Assembly (NCBI RefSeq): GCF_009707955.1
Contig: NZ_WMDQ01000005.1
Coordinates: 124,001 to 188,000 of the forward strand
Length of the DNA: 64,000 bases
Direction of reading: 5' to 3'
Origin: Flavobacterium sp. LC2016-13
GTDB lineage: Bacteria; Bacteroidota; Bacteroidia; Flavobacteriales; Flavobacteriaceae
In this document: piece after piece, positions 52,520-61,796 of the stretch
Layout: each line of letters begins with the position of its first letter
Position numbering within the stretch: position 1 is the stretch's first letter
Made by a program: the position numbers and the translations under genes
The notes under the pieces: model-generated
What the model was told of the DNA's origin: nothing
Databases searched by the model: none
The model's input: the letters and a program-made list of their open reading frames with translations, nothing else

Positions 52520-52743
52520 AATCAATGATTTAAATAGTTGACTAATTAGTAGCCGCTCCTTTATATTTGTTACAAATCAATTAAATAATAAATAAAAATA
52601 CTAACTATTTGCCGTTAATAATTACATAATGTTTTTATTAATCGATATAACCTTACAAAATATGCAATACTTTATTAATATCTGTAACGAAAATTCAATC
52701 GTGAATCATTATTTGCCAAATAAGTATTATTTTGGTTGCTTAA

Positions 52744-53562
52744 ATGCCACACAATCCATCTGAAATGTACGAACTTCAAAAAGAGAAATACTTAGGCAAT
52801 ACCAAAAGTATCTTTAACAATACGCAGGGAATTGCTGTTGTAGAAACGGAGTATCACAATAAGGTTTACGAAGGCTGGCATTCGCACAATAATGCGCATA
52901 TTACACTTTTTTTGAAAGGCGGAACTTCTGAGAAACGAAAAAACTTTAGCGAAGTTGTTGGTCCGGGTTCGTTATTATTTTACCATAGTGATGAATTGCA
53001 CCTAAATCACAATACGCTTTTTCCATCTAAAAATATCAATATCGAAATTGAGGAAAACTTGCTGAAAGAACTTCAGATTAGTGAAGCTGTTATCGAAAAA
53101 TCGATTCAAAATGCAACACTTACGAAATTTTTAATCCTGAAAATTTTTAAGGAAAGTTTGGTTGCCGATGCTTTTTCGGGCGATACAATCAATATGTTAT
53201 TTGCTCAATTATCGAACACAAACAGTCATTTAGAACGATTTGAAAAGAGTCCGTTTTGGGTAAAAAGTTTAAACGAATTATTGAATGATTGTTGGAATGA
53301 AAACCCGAATTTGCAGGATTTGGCACAGGTTTTAAACCTAAATCCGATTACAATATCAAAGCATTTTCCCAAATATTTCGGTTGTACTTTGGGCGAATAT
53401 ATGCGCCGAATCAAAATAAATCGTTCGCTTTCGCTAATAGAATCCAACAAAAGTAATTTGACAGAAATTGGGTTTCAGTGTGGTTTTGCAGATCAGAGTC
53501 ATTTTATCAGAACTTTTAAAAATCAAACCGGATTTTTACCTAAACAATTTCAAAAATTATAA
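52744..53562 (+). CDS. AraC-family transcriptional regulator
   Basis: 272 residues. An N-terminal cupin-type sensor (HNKVYEGWHSHNNAHITLFLKGGTSEK, GPGSLLFYHSDELHLNHN) is followed by two HTH motifs (NLQDLAQVLNLNPITISKHFPKYFGCTLGEYMRRIKINRSLSLI and LTEIGFQCGFADQSHFIRTFKNQTG). It may regulate the CPBP protease gene 78 bases downstream or an unlinked gene. Ligand not known. Confidence 0.92.
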   Translation: MPHNPSEMYELQKEKYLGNTKSIFNNTQGIAVVETEYHNKVYEGWHSHNNAHITLFLKGGTSEKRKNFSEVVGPGSLLFYHSDELHLNHNTLFPSKNINIEIEENLLKELQISEAVIEKSIQNATLTKFLILKIFKESLVADAFSGDTINMLFAQLSNTNSHLERFEKSPFWVKSLNELLNDCWNENPNLQDLAQVLNLNPITISKHFPKYFGCTLGEYMRRIKINRSLSLIESNKSNLTEIGFQCGFADQSHFIRTFKNQTGFLPKQFQKL

Positions 53563-53640
53563 GACAGGCAAATTTCATTCTATTTTTTGGTTTTGCGACA
53601 ACCTAAATTTGTTTCAGATTAATACTTAAACAAAATCAAA

Positions 53641-54534
53641 ATGGAAGTCCTGACTACAAAACAAAAAATATTTAATTCCCCAGTAATCAAAATTCTTCTT
53701 GCCTTACTGGTTTTTATGGCTGTTGTTATTATCGGACAGCAAATTGCTTCAAAATTACTTGCCTTAACATCTCTTGATAAAGATTACAGAAATCTTCTAA
53801 AAGGTTTTTTTGTTTCGGCATCCTGCATTTTGAGCTACATTGTTTTCTTTAAAAAGTATGATAAAAGAGTGGTAACAGAATTTGCCACAAAAGGACTTGT
53901 TAAAAATCTTTTCATCGGGGCTGCGATTGGTTTTGTTTTGCAATCCTTAACAATTTTAGTAATTTACCTTAACGGAAGTTATAGTGTTGTAAAAATCAAT
54001 CCCATTTCATTTATCCTGATACCATTTGCTATTATGTTTACGGTAGCCATTATCGAAGAAATTTTGGTACGCGGTATTATATTTAGAATTATGGAGGAAA
54101 AACTGGGAAGCTATATTGCGCTGACTTTTTCTGCAGTTCTGTTTGGAGTTCTTCATTTGGCAAATCCTAACGGCACTTTAATTTCGGGAATATGCATCAC
54201 TACAGCAGGCTTTTTATTTGGAGCTATTTTTATTTATAGCCGTAATTTATGGATTCCGATTGCTTTGCATTTTGCATGGAATTTTACACAATCAGGAATT
54301 TTTGGAGCTATCACATCTGGAAACGAAAAAACAAATAGCTTAATAGAAGCCAAAATACAAGGTCCGGAGTTTATTACCGGTGGAGCATTTGGTCCTGAAG
54401 GATCGATACAAGCAATTATTTTTTGTGCATTTGCAACCGTTTTATTATTGGTTTTGATTCATAAAGAAAATAAAATCATTAAACCATATTGGAAAAACGA
54501 TAAAAAAGTTTTAGCTGCCAATTTCACGAATTAA
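53641..54534 (+). CDS. CPBP-family intramembrane metalloprotease
   Basis: 297 residues with about eight hydrophobic segments. The Abi/CPBP motifs are IIEEILVRGIIFR (the EExxxR pair), FGVLHLANP and ALHFAWNFTQ with its His. This is the CAAX-protease-like family, whose bacterial members are linked to membrane protein cleavage or bacteriocin self-protection. Target unknown. It may form an operon with the AraC regulator 78 bases upstream. Confidence 0.93.
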   Translation: MEVLTTKQKIFNSPVIKILLALLVFMAVVIIGQQIASKLLALTSLDKDYRNLLKGFFVSASCILSYIVFFKKYDKRVVTEFATKGLVKNLFIGAAIGFVLQSLTILVIYLNGSYSVVKINPISFILIPFAIMFTVAIIEEILVRGIIFRIMEEKLGSYIALTFSAVLFGVLHLANPNGTLISGICITTAGFLFGAIFIYSRNLWIPIALHFAWNFTQSGIFGAITSGNEKTNSLIEAKIQGPEFITGGAFGPEGSIQAIIFCAFATVLLLVLIHKENKIIKPYWKNDKKVLAANFTN

Positions 54535-54548
54535 CACAAATCAGTTCG

Positions 54549-54579
54549 AATTCCCGATACCAATTATCGGGAATTTTTA
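54549..54579. terminator. Bidirectional terminator between CPBP and BamA-like genes
   Basis: AATTCCCGATA pairs with TATCGGGAATT, with a five-base loop and T runs. It serves the two convergent genes. Confidence 0.85.
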
Positions 54580-54601
54580 TTTTATTTTTCACAATTAATA
54601 A

Positions 54602-55789
54602 TTATCTCATCCAATTACTTCCAAATACAATATAATACGCCCATTCTTCGGGACCTTTTGCAACATCGACACCCATTCTTAATTTGAATTTTCGGGCTAA
54701 TAAATACCTGAAACCGGTTCCGTAACTGTAAACTACAGGTTTGGCAAAAGCTTTGTCCCAATCGTTAAATGCACTTGCTAAGCCGCCGTAACCCATAAGA
54801 CTCCATCTTCTGTATAAATCCCATCGCAATTCAGCTTCGGTAACGATGCTTGTTTTTCCCTGATATCTTGCTGCGGGAATTCCTCTTAAGTTGATTCCCG
54901 GCAAAAGATAAAAAGGCGGACTCCCAAACGCCTGCTCTCCTTCTACCCTAAGCCCGCCAATTAATTTTTTTGTTAAGGGATAAAATCCTATTGCCGATAA
55001 ATTGACGCGCCAGGCATCATAATCGCTCCCAATTGCATTATCTGACCAAAAAAAGTCTGACTGAAGCCGTATTCCTTTATCTGGTGTAAATATATTGTCG
55101 CGCCCGTCAAACTGAATTGCAGCTCCTAGCTGACTTATGGTGCTTTTAATATCTTTTGGCTGTACAAATGGCGGCGGAAGATCAACATCGGGCAGGTTTA
55201 TTTTTGAGTTTAAAAAGAGATATTGTGGGCCTGCGCTCCATTTTGCATTTCGAAATTGTTTGAGCCATTGTGTATAAAAAATAGTCGATCTAAAATTGAG
55301 TTTAAATTCCTGATCTTTTGCGTTTGGGATATTATTGGCGTAAAATGATAAATTCATATCGCCATAACCAGCCATAACACGGTATAAAATTCTGGAATCC
55401 ACTAAGGTTCCAGACCGAAAAGCACCAGCCATCCAGCTTTTATTTTCGGTATACATACCAATTCCTCCCGTTATATCTGGATTTATAAAACGTTTTTTAC
55501 CATTTTCATCTACAACCGGCGGACGTTTTTTAAGAAAAACCGGAACGATTGCGCCGCCAATTCCGCCCAAAGCAGGTTCTGTAATAACGGTTGGAATTAC
55601 AATAAAACCGTGTGCATAAATGATATAATCGCTTAAATCGAAAGCTCCGTCAAGAGAATCTTTGGTCGTAATATGAATTTTTTGCGCTATTGTTGTTTGA
55701 AATGACAAAAAGAACACTACAAACATAAAAACTATTCTTTGAATTAATTTTTTGTTTTTTACGATAGAACCTGAAGATGCATTTCTCAT
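54602..55789 (-). CDS. BamA/TamA-family (Omp85) surface antigen-like outer membrane protein
   Basis: 395 residues. The N-terminus (residues about 16-36) has a signal-like hydrophobic segment ending TTIAQ. The mature part is a 16-strand-type barrel seen as alternating strands, with the typical Omp85 C-terminal region (FNDWDKAFAKPVVYSYGTGFRYLLARKFKLRMGVDVAKGPEEWAYYIVFGSNW). There are no POTRA repeats, so it is too short to be BamA itself; it is closer to the short bacterial surface antigen (patatin-linked FplA-like barrel) type. First or last gene of the minus-strand envelope cluster. Confidence 0.85.
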   Translation of the reverse strand: MRNASSGSIVKNKKLIQRIVFMFVVFFLSFQTTIAQKIHITTKDSLDGAFDLSDYIIYAHGFIVIPTVITEPALGGIGGAIVPVFLKKRPPVVDENGKKRFINPDITGGIGMYTENKSWMAGAFRSGTLVDSRILYRVMAGYGDMNLSFYANNIPNAKDQEFKLNFRSTIFYTQWLKQFRNAKWSAGPQYLFLNSKINLPDVDLPPPFVQPKDIKSTISQLGAAIQFDGRDNIFTPDKGIRLQSDFFWSDNAIGSDYDAWRVNLSAIGFYPLTKKLIGGLRVEGEQAFGSPPFYLLPGINLRGIPAARYQGKTSIVTEAELRWDLYRRWSLMGYGGLASAFNDWDKAFAKPVVYSYGTGFRYLLARKFKLRMGVDVAKGPEEWAYYIVFGSNWMR

Positions 55790-55850
55790 TTAAACTAATT
55801 TAAGATTTATCTTATTCAGCAAAAACATCAATTTTGAAGTACTTCAAAAG

Positions 55851-56828
55851 CTAGTCTTTTATTTCTTTTGCAAGGCTAAACACATGTGCCAGCGTAAGGA
55901 AAAAGGTGTTTCCCTGAAAACGGTTTACGGCTTCAAATTCAGAAACCCAGCGTAATCCCGCAGAAGTTTTAGAACCTATATGAAAATAATTTACCTCAGC
56001 TCCAATTCCTGCAATTCTGTCTTTTGTAGGTTCAAGAACAAAATTACCAACCGGGATTTTATCGTTTGATACTTTACCTTGCAAATAATAAATTACGCCG
56101 GCATTTAATATTCCTTTTAGTCCTGTTTTTTCTGCATTCTTCAAATAAAAAGTTTTTCCCAAGCCTCCTTCAAAACTTAAAATGTCTCCGGTTTTTATAT
56201 CAGTATCTTTCTTTTTACTGTTTATTTCATACGCCGCCAATACCGAAAAATGAAATGTTTTTTTATCGTTGAAGAATACGGTTGTTCCTGCTGAAAATTC
56301 ATTCATAAACATACCTAAACCTGCATTGTCTGAAGCTCCTGCCGTAAATTTTCCGGTTGGGAGATATAATGAATAACCAACAACAAAATCGGCTCTTTTA
56401 TTATGCCAGCCCAATTGTATGGGTTGTATAAACATATCTGTAAAGGCAAGTGAATTTTTGGCATCAATAGAATTTCCCTGAATGGTGTTAGATGCAAAAG
56501 CCAATAAAATAGTCGCGCCATAGTTAGCGCCCAAAATTTTAAAGTCGCTTACATACGAGGCTCCAACTCCTGTTATAAACATTGTAATATCAGGATTTCC
56601 TATTGATTTATCTCCGTTTTCATCGCGTAAAGAACCAGCATCATAAAGATAACCCGGTACATATACGCTTAAAGTATTGGCCGGCGTTTGCGTTCCTGAT
56701 TGTAAACCCATTGCGCCTAATATGTGTCCTCCTTTTAGCTGAGCATTACTAAAAAAGGAAAGAAATAAAAACAATGTTGTTGTTATTAATCTTATGGTTT
56801 GTTTTGGTGTACTATATTCGATTTTCAT
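55851..56828 (-). CDS. Outer membrane channel-like protein, SphA/MetA (phenol degradation) family
   Basis: 325 residues with a signal peptide (LITTTLFLFLSFFSNAQ). The sequence HILGAMGLQSGTQTPANTLSVYVPGYLYDAGSLRDENGD, GLKGILNAGVIYYLQGKVSN and the final strand TFFLTLAHVFSL match SphA/MetA-pathway outer membrane transporters that carry hydrophobic compounds. It lies 61 bases upstream of the BamA-like gene on the same strand. Substrate not known. Confidence 0.85.
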   Translation of the reverse strand: MKIEYSTPKQTIRLITTTLFLFLSFFSNAQLKGGHILGAMGLQSGTQTPANTLSVYVPGYLYDAGSLRDENGDKSIGNPDITMFITGVGASYVSDFKILGANYGATILLAFASNTIQGNSIDAKNSLAFTDMFIQPIQLGWHNKRADFVVGYSLYLPTGKFTAGASDNAGLGMFMNEFSAGTTVFFNDKKTFHFSVLAAYEINSKKKDTDIKTGDILSFEGGLGKTFYLKNAEKTGLKGILNAGVIYYLQGKVSNDKIPVGNFVLEPTKDRIAGIGAEVNYFHIGSKTSAGLRWVSEFEAVNRFQGNTFFLTLAHVFSLAKEIKD

Positions 56829-56842
56829 AACTATATTTTAAA

Positions 56843-56860
56843 AATTGCGATTTCGCAATT
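56843..56860 (-). promoter_or_regulatory. Perfect palindrome AATTGCGA-tt-TCGCAATT before the SphA-like gene
   Basis: It has 8-bp arms and is followed on the minus strand by a T-rich run. It could be a weak terminator for the regulator gene upstream or an operator in the leader of the SphA-like gene, 15 bases before its start. Confidence 0.45.
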
Positions 56861-56897
56861 ACTATTGACATTTGATTTTTTTTGGTTTTGACTTATT

Positions 56898-58076
56898 TTA
56901 AACCGTAAGTGTTGGTTTGTTTGAATTGATCCGAATTACTTTAAAATATTCTGAAGGTGATTTTCCGGTGTGTTTTATAAAAGCTCTAAAACAAGTGGTT
57001 CGTGATTTAAATCCGGATCCCCATGCCATTCCTTCAAGCGACAGATCTTTCCATTTTGGATCGTTTATTTTGTCTTTAAAATATTCTATCCTTTTTAAAT
57101 TCACATAATCCTGAAAATGAAGGTTAAATTCTGAGTTGATTAAATTAGAAAGATGATGTACTGATATTCCTGTTTCTTCTGATAAATCACGAATTACAAA
57201 ATCCTTCTTCAAAAAAAGTTTTTTGGTTATAAAAACAACTTCCAGTTTGGCGAGATATTCTTGTTTTTTATCTGGTGTTAATTCTTTAACGATGGGCAGA
57301 ATATTTCTGGTTTCTTTTGTTTTTATAACTATAGAATCTTCTTCTATATCTGAAACATTAATAGTGGTTTCTACCGGATCATAAAAAAGTTGTGGTTTAA
57401 AATACAGCCATGCTACCGTAAAAATCAAAACTGAAGAAATCATAATATAACAGGAGAAATCGAGCGTATCTAATCCGTTCGTTAAAAAATAATGCACGAA
57501 AAGGGTCGAAAACAAAAACAAAATCACCAGGTTATAAATTCTTATCCAGCCTAAAATTTTTATTTTATGAAATTGATTTCCTTTGATTTTTTTTATGTCA
57601 TAATTTAAAACCATCATTGTTTGGCAAAAAGCATATATTAACCAAACACTTAAACTTAACATAGAAAAAGGGTTATTGATTTTTACTGAAAGGTAATCGA
57701 AGAATCGAAAATCAGTAAAATTTCCAATCCAGGCCATAAAGGTTAAACTAAAGTATATCGCAAAGGGTACGAAATGCAGGTAGTCATGCTTTTTAAATGT
57801 TTTATCTTCAAACAAAACTTTTCTCACGTATAAAAAAGCGCTGGGAGCTACCAGAAAAATAAAAGACTTTGTTACGATAAACATATCGGGAAAATTTTTT
57901 AAAATGTTTGCCGACAAATAAAAATTGTAAATGCTTACAACGGTCAGACTAAACAGGAATAATCCTAAAAAAAAGCATTTTGAAAATTTTTTTTTTGAAA
58001 AGAGAACCATAAAAGATGTTGCTAAACCAATAAAGGTTGCAATAAAAAAGAATAGGGAAAGTATTATATCTATCAT
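56898..58076 (-). CDS. Membrane-anchored AraC-type regulator
   Basis: 392 residues. Residues 1-235 hold about seven membrane helices (IDIILSLFFFIATFIGLATSFMVLF ... ILIFTVAWLYFKPQLF). Residues 285-392 are an AraC HTH_18 domain (FVIRDLSEETGISVHHLSNLINSEFNLHFQDYVNLKRIEYFKD and LSLEGMAWGSGFKSRTTCFRAFIKHTGKSPSEYF). This one-component membrane sensor is common in Bacteroidota. It sits in the envelope cluster, upstream of the SphA-like gene, and probably senses an envelope signal for that cluster. A perfect palindrome lies 80 bases upstream. Confidence 0.93.
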   Translation of the reverse strand: MIDIILSLFFFIATFIGLATSFMVLFSKKKFSKCFFLGLFLFSLTVVSIYNFYLSANILKNFPDMFIVTKSFIFLVAPSAFLYVRKVLFEDKTFKKHDYLHFVPFAIYFSLTFMAWIGNFTDFRFFDYLSVKINNPFSMLSLSVWLIYAFCQTMMVLNYDIKKIKGNQFHKIKILGWIRIYNLVILFLFSTLFVHYFLTNGLDTLDFSCYIMISSVLIFTVAWLYFKPQLFYDPVETTINVSDIEEDSIVIKTKETRNILPIVKELTPDKKQEYLAKLEVVFITKKLFLKKDFVIRDLSEETGISVHHLSNLINSEFNLHFQDYVNLKRIEYFKDKINDPKWKDLSLEGMAWGSGFKSRTTCFRAFIKHTGKSPSEYFKVIRINSNKPTLTV

Positions 58077-58157
58077 GGTTTTTGGTTTAATTATTTTAAA
58101 CGGATTCTCTTTTCAAATAATTTGAAAATGGGGATGTCAGAATTGTATAAAGGCTTA

Positions 58158-58182
58158 TACTTATCCGTAAAACGGATAAGTA
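58158..58182. promoter_or_regulatory. Perfect inverted repeat TACTTATCCGT-aaa-ACGGATAAGTA, candidate operator
   Basis: An 11-bp perfect stem with a three-base loop lies between the end of the DUF4136 gene and the start of the AraC-type regulator, about 80 bases before the latter. No T run follows it on either strand, so it is more likely a protein-binding site than a terminator. Confidence 0.5.
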
Positions 58183-58228
58183 CAAATGCCTTCATTGAAA
58201 GTTTATGGCTTTTTCTTTTTGTACGAGG

Positions 58229-58807
58229 CTATTTTTTTTCTAAGCCAGGAGGGAAACCTTCAAGTATTTTTTTAATTGAATTGGCAATAAATTCTTCAGG
58301 ATTGTCCGGTTTGCTGTCAATTTGTGCATTACCGATTCCTTGCCAAACTAATTTTTGTGATTTTGTAGATACAATATCAATTACCAATGAACCATCAACA
58401 TAGTCATAAGTATTAAATGTTGTTGTAGCGCCGCCCATCATTGCGCCGCCGCCCCAATATCCGTATGGACGATACATTCCTCCATAACCATAAAAATCAG
58501 AGTTTGCGGTTACTGACTGCTTATTTTTTAAAATAGATACAGCATTTACTTTTAAGTCAGGATTACTTGATTCTGTAAAGCCTTTGGCAATCATTTCTGA
58601 TCGAATTGCTTTTGTAACCCGTTCAACATTTAATTGATTAACCTGCCCTTCCTGTGCTTTTAAATCATAAACAGCAAAGGTTTTGAATTCACTAAAATTG
58701 GCTGAATGGTCATAATCACTAGTAACTTTCACAGTAGGAGAACAGCTGTAAATAAAGCCCAGAAATAATAGTGGGATTATGCGAAGAGTGTTTCTTTTCT
58801 TGTTCAT
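58229..58807 (-). CDS. DUF4136 lipoprotein
   Basis: 192 residues. The lipobox is FIYSC, with Cys22 as the lipidated residue after MNKKRNTLRIIPLLFLGFIYS. DUF4136 features are VTSDYDHSANFSEFKTFAVYD, NVERVTKAIRSEMIAKGFTESSNPDLKVNAV and GSLVIDIVSTKSQKLVWQGIGNAQID. The GGMYRPYGYWGGGAMMGGATTT segment is glycine-rich. It is an envelope protein of unknown role in a cluster of outer membrane proteins. Confidence 0.92.
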   Translation of the reverse strand: MNKKRNTLRIIPLLFLGFIYSCSPTVKVTSDYDHSANFSEFKTFAVYDLKAQEGQVNQLNVERVTKAIRSEMIAKGFTESSNPDLKVNAVSILKNKQSVTANSDFYGYGGMYRPYGYWGGGAMMGGATTTFNTYDYVDGSLVIDIVSTKSQKLVWQGIGNAQIDSKPDNPEEFIANSIKKILEGFPPGLEKK

Positions 58808-59112
58808 TTTGCGATGTTTAAATTATTATTAATAGAGTGAAACTTCAACTTATTAAAAAATAAATTTCTTCAAAATTGGCATGAACTGAGGAAAATAATT
58901 CCACTAGGCTTATAATTAATATAACTTACTGCAAAACAACAAATTACATCGAAACAAAGATAATTTATTTTCTTGAATTAACCGAATAATCATAAAAATA
59001 AATAATTTTTTAAAAGTATAAACCTACAAAACGAAATATAATTTGTAAAAATATATTTATGTGCATTTTATATTTTGTAATTATTTATTTATAAAAAAAT
59101 ATTAAAAAATCA
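58808..59112. other. AT-rich intergenic region
   Basis: 305 bases between the DUF2252 and DUF4136 genes, both on the minus strand. Besides one -7 promoter element at 58955 I see no small ORF or repeat. Confidence 0.5.
58955..58962 (-). promoter_or_regulatory. Putative -7 element (TATCTTTG) of the DUF4136 gene
   Basis: CAAAGATA reads TATCTTTG leftward, about 150 bases before the DUF4136 start. No clear -33 TTG. Confidence 0.45.
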
Positions 59113-60504
59113 TTATAATATTTGCAATCTTCCTTCTTTGATTGCCTTCAACATTGTGTTATAATCAGCTTCATTTTGTGCTGTGTATGCAATAGAAAAC
59201 TTCGCTATTGCATTTGCAAACTCATCGCTATTTCCCATATATCCGGATAATAACGAAGCATCTCCAGAACGTGCGTGTGCTCTTGCCAGCGCCCATCCGC
59301 AGGCTTTTGCATAGTCGATAATATTTTTAGGTTTCATAATTTCAAGAACCGGTTTTACTTTTGCATCCCGAAGCTGGCGGATATAAAAAAACTTATTCTG
59401 ACTATCATTGGTCCATCCTAAAAACATGTCTGACGCTGATTGCATTAGTTTTTGTCCCATTACAATTCTTTCGCCCTGATTACTATACTTATTTTCAACT
59501 TTTACATTCGATTCTAAAACACTTTTTCTTGCTTCTTTAAATTGCAAAAAAATGGGTTCGCCCGTTGCCGACATCAGCAAACTAACGCCACAAATAGTCC
59601 CTACACTTCCTACACCTACCACCTTAATCGCCAAATCGTGTAATGAATATCGCTTTAAAAGCACTTTTTTATCATCAGATAATGATTCTATATAACGTTC
59701 ATGAACAATTTGAGCTTCTTTCAAAATTCGCTCACCTAGTTCACCTGTTGGATGATAAATGAGAGGAGGTTCATCTTTTATTCGGGCTCGCGAACCTTCC
59801 TGATAAGTCATTTTTGCAAATTCTTTTTCATGCGCTGTATATTCCGCTGCTTTTTTAATTCGCTTTTGCTGAAACGATTTTAGTTCCTCATCTTCTCCCA
59901 TTTCAATAAGTTCTGCCAGATCAATATCAGCATACCAAATTTGAAGGGCAGATAATTTGCTATATTCCAGCATATGCCTTTTGTAACTGTCAGCCACATG
60001 CCATGCAAATTCTTTACAGGTTTTATCCGAAAATTTTCTCCATTTTCCAGCAATAGAAAAACTTGCGGCCAGTCTTTTTAAATCCCATTCCCACGGACCC
60101 GGAAATGTTTCATCAAAATCATTAATATCAAAAACCAACTTACGCTCAGGAGTTGCAAATCCTCCAAAATTCATTAAATGACAATCGCCACAAAGCTGAA
60201 GATAAATTCCTGTATTGGGCGTTTGTGCCAAATCTGCCGCCATAATTGCTGCTGCGCCTCTAAAAAACGAAAACGGCGACTCCATCATTCTGCTATATCG
60301 TATTGGCAGCAAACTTTCTACTCTTCCAACACTCGTTTCAATCAAAATAGCCACCGGATCTTTTCTGTTTTCGAACGATTTCCATTCTTCATGAACAGAT
60401 CTGGGCATAATTTTTCTAATCGCAACACCTTTTTCAAAACGTTCTGCTTTTGAAGCTATCGGATCAAATACTATCTCACTTTTATTTTCAATTTTGTCAA
60501 ACAT
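59113..60504 (-). CDS. DUF2252-family protein (kinase-like fold)
   Basis: 463 residues, no signal peptide. DUF2252 signatures: MMESPFSFFRGAAAIMAADLA, YLQLCGDCHLMNFGGFATPERKLVFDINDFDETFPGPWEWDLKRLAAS, LQFKEARKSVLE and the late segment YAKACGWALARAHARSGDA. The GDCHLMNFG and VFDINDFDET blocks resemble the catalytic and metal-binding loops of aminoglycoside-kinase-like folds. Function unknown. It starts 8 bases after the end of the DUF1214 remnant. Confidence 0.93.
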   Translation of the reverse strand: MFDKIENKSEIVFDPIASKAERFEKGVAIRKIMPRSVHEEWKSFENRKDPVAILIETSVGRVESLLPIRYSRMMESPFSFFRGAAAIMAADLAQTPNTGIYLQLCGDCHLMNFGGFATPERKLVFDINDFDETFPGPWEWDLKRLAASFSIAGKWRKFSDKTCKEFAWHVADSYKRHMLEYSKLSALQIWYADIDLAELIEMGEDEELKSFQQKRIKKAAEYTAHEKEFAKMTYQEGSRARIKDEPPLIYHPTGELGERILKEAQIVHERYIESLSDDKKVLLKRYSLHDLAIKVVGVGSVGTICGVSLLMSATGEPIFLQFKEARKSVLESNVKVENKYSNQGERIVMGQKLMQSASDMFLGWTNDSQNKFFYIRQLRDAKVKPVLEIMKPKNIIDYAKACGWALARAHARSGDASLLSGYMGNSDEFANAIAKFSIAYTAQNEADYNTMLKAIKEGRLQIL

Positions 60505-60512
60505 ACCTGCTT

Positions 60513-60800
60513 TTACTTTACTTCTTCCAAATCACCCATTTTCCAGGATTTCTCGAAAAATTCTTTTTCGGGTCCATAAAAACGAGCTAATAATTCGAAT
60601 TTTCGTTTTGAATCCGTTGGCAACCAGTTAGATTCTTTTCCTGAAGGCGCTTTTGCACCAAAGTAAATATCTACAAAACCATCGCTGTTTTTTTGAAGTC
60701 CGGGAGTAGTTGAACCACGCCCGGCATATTTCATATTTAAAATAAGAGCGTGTGTTTCGCGGTCATAAGCGGTTAGAATTGGTACACAAAGCCAAACAAC
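60513..60800 (-). pseudogene. Remnant of a DUF1254/DUF1214 protein (C-terminal end only)
   Basis: The open frame from 60800 to 60513 reads ILTAYDRETHALILNMKYAGRG, SDGFVDIYFGAKAPSGKESNWLPTD and KRKFELLARFYGPEKEFFEKSWKMGDLEEV, the typical last part of DUF1254/DUF1214 proteins, where full proteins have 350-480 residues. Upstream there is an in-frame TGA at about 60801-60803 and no start for a full domain, so the gene was truncated at its 5' end. An ATG at 60734 inside the remnant could start a 73-residue protein, but it would lack the fold. Full-length members often lie beside genes like the HAD and outer membrane genes here. Confidence 0.7.
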
Positions 60801-60871
60801 TCATTATTATAATTGATAAAATTTTTGACTTTATATCGTATTTTTTTATGATAAATAAAATTCTAAACAAT

Positions 60872-61699
60872 TTATGATCCTGGAAAAACGAATGCCAAAA
60901 CAGCTCTCAAACCCCAATCAGGTCTAATTTCATGCGGACCAACAATTGGTATTAATGGCATAATTGCAAACTGAACCACCTGATCTCCTAATTTGGTCAC
61001 AGCTCCAATACTTGGACTGATGGTAATCTGGGTTGTCTTACCTTCCCAATTTTGAGTGATTTCTGAACTTATACCTAAACTGGCACCGCTTTTATAACTA
61101 TGAGAAAGAAATATCTGTGTGTAAAACTGACTAAAATCTACACGGTCTTTATTTCCTGCAACTGACCAGATTTGATTGGCGATAAAACCTATCGAAAGCC
61201 CTTTTCCCTGATGCATTACTAATGCACTTGGACCAACTCCAAATTTCTCTGTTCCCAGAAAATCATCTGTAGCGGTTGGAATCAAAAATGCAGGTCCAAT
61301 TCCTAAAATAAGTCCTTTTGTTTTAGGAGCAAAAAAAGCCGTAACTGTTGCATCGCTTAATCCAAATTGATGTGTGTTTTCACCTGTAATATCTCTTTGA
61401 TCTACTACCGGCAATATGTAACGGGTAATTAAATTTAGATTTTCTGTTAATTTAAAAGGAATTACCGGCTGTATATTTATGGTGTATTTTGATCCGTTAA
61501 AAGGCCCGATGCCATAATTTAAATTATTCTGCAAAGGCACACTAATTAAACTTGCAACCGGGTTTGCCAATTTATCGGCTAATTCCTGAGCACTTGCACT
61601 TGTTTTTTGTTCGTCCTGCGCAAAAATCATAAAATTCGAAAGGAAAAAAAATGCAACGAATAGCCATTTGAGATAAATATTTAATCTTGTATTTTTCAT
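60872..61699 (-). CDS. Outer membrane transporter-like beta-barrel protein
   Basis: 275 residues with a signal peptide (LFVAFFFLSNFMIFAQ). The mature part has repeated amphipathic strands (NNLNYGIGPFNGSKYTINIQPVIPFKLTENLNLITRYILPVVDQRD; LSIGFIANQIWSVAG) and ends PDWGLRAVLAFVFPGS, a terminal strand typical of a barrel. It matches the outer membrane proteins annotated as transporter or neuromedin U-like. Beside the HAD gene; substrate unknown. Confidence 0.82.
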   Translation of the reverse strand: MKNTRLNIYLKWLFVAFFFLSNFMIFAQDEQKTSASAQELADKLANPVASLISVPLQNNLNYGIGPFNGSKYTINIQPVIPFKLTENLNLITRYILPVVDQRDITGENTHQFGLSDATVTAFFAPKTKGLILGIGPAFLIPTATDDFLGTEKFGVGPSALVMHQGKGLSIGFIANQIWSVAGNKDRVDFSQFYTQIFLSHSYKSGASLGISSEITQNWEGKTTQITISPSIGAVTKLGDQVVQFAIMPLIPIVGPHEIRPDWGLRAVLAFVFPGS

Positions 61700-61796
61700 A
61701 ATTATTCCATTTAAAGGTTTTAATCATTTCTAAAATCAAAATGAAACAATTTTTAAAAGCTAAAAACTGTTTCATTTCATACTAACTAATTCAAAA

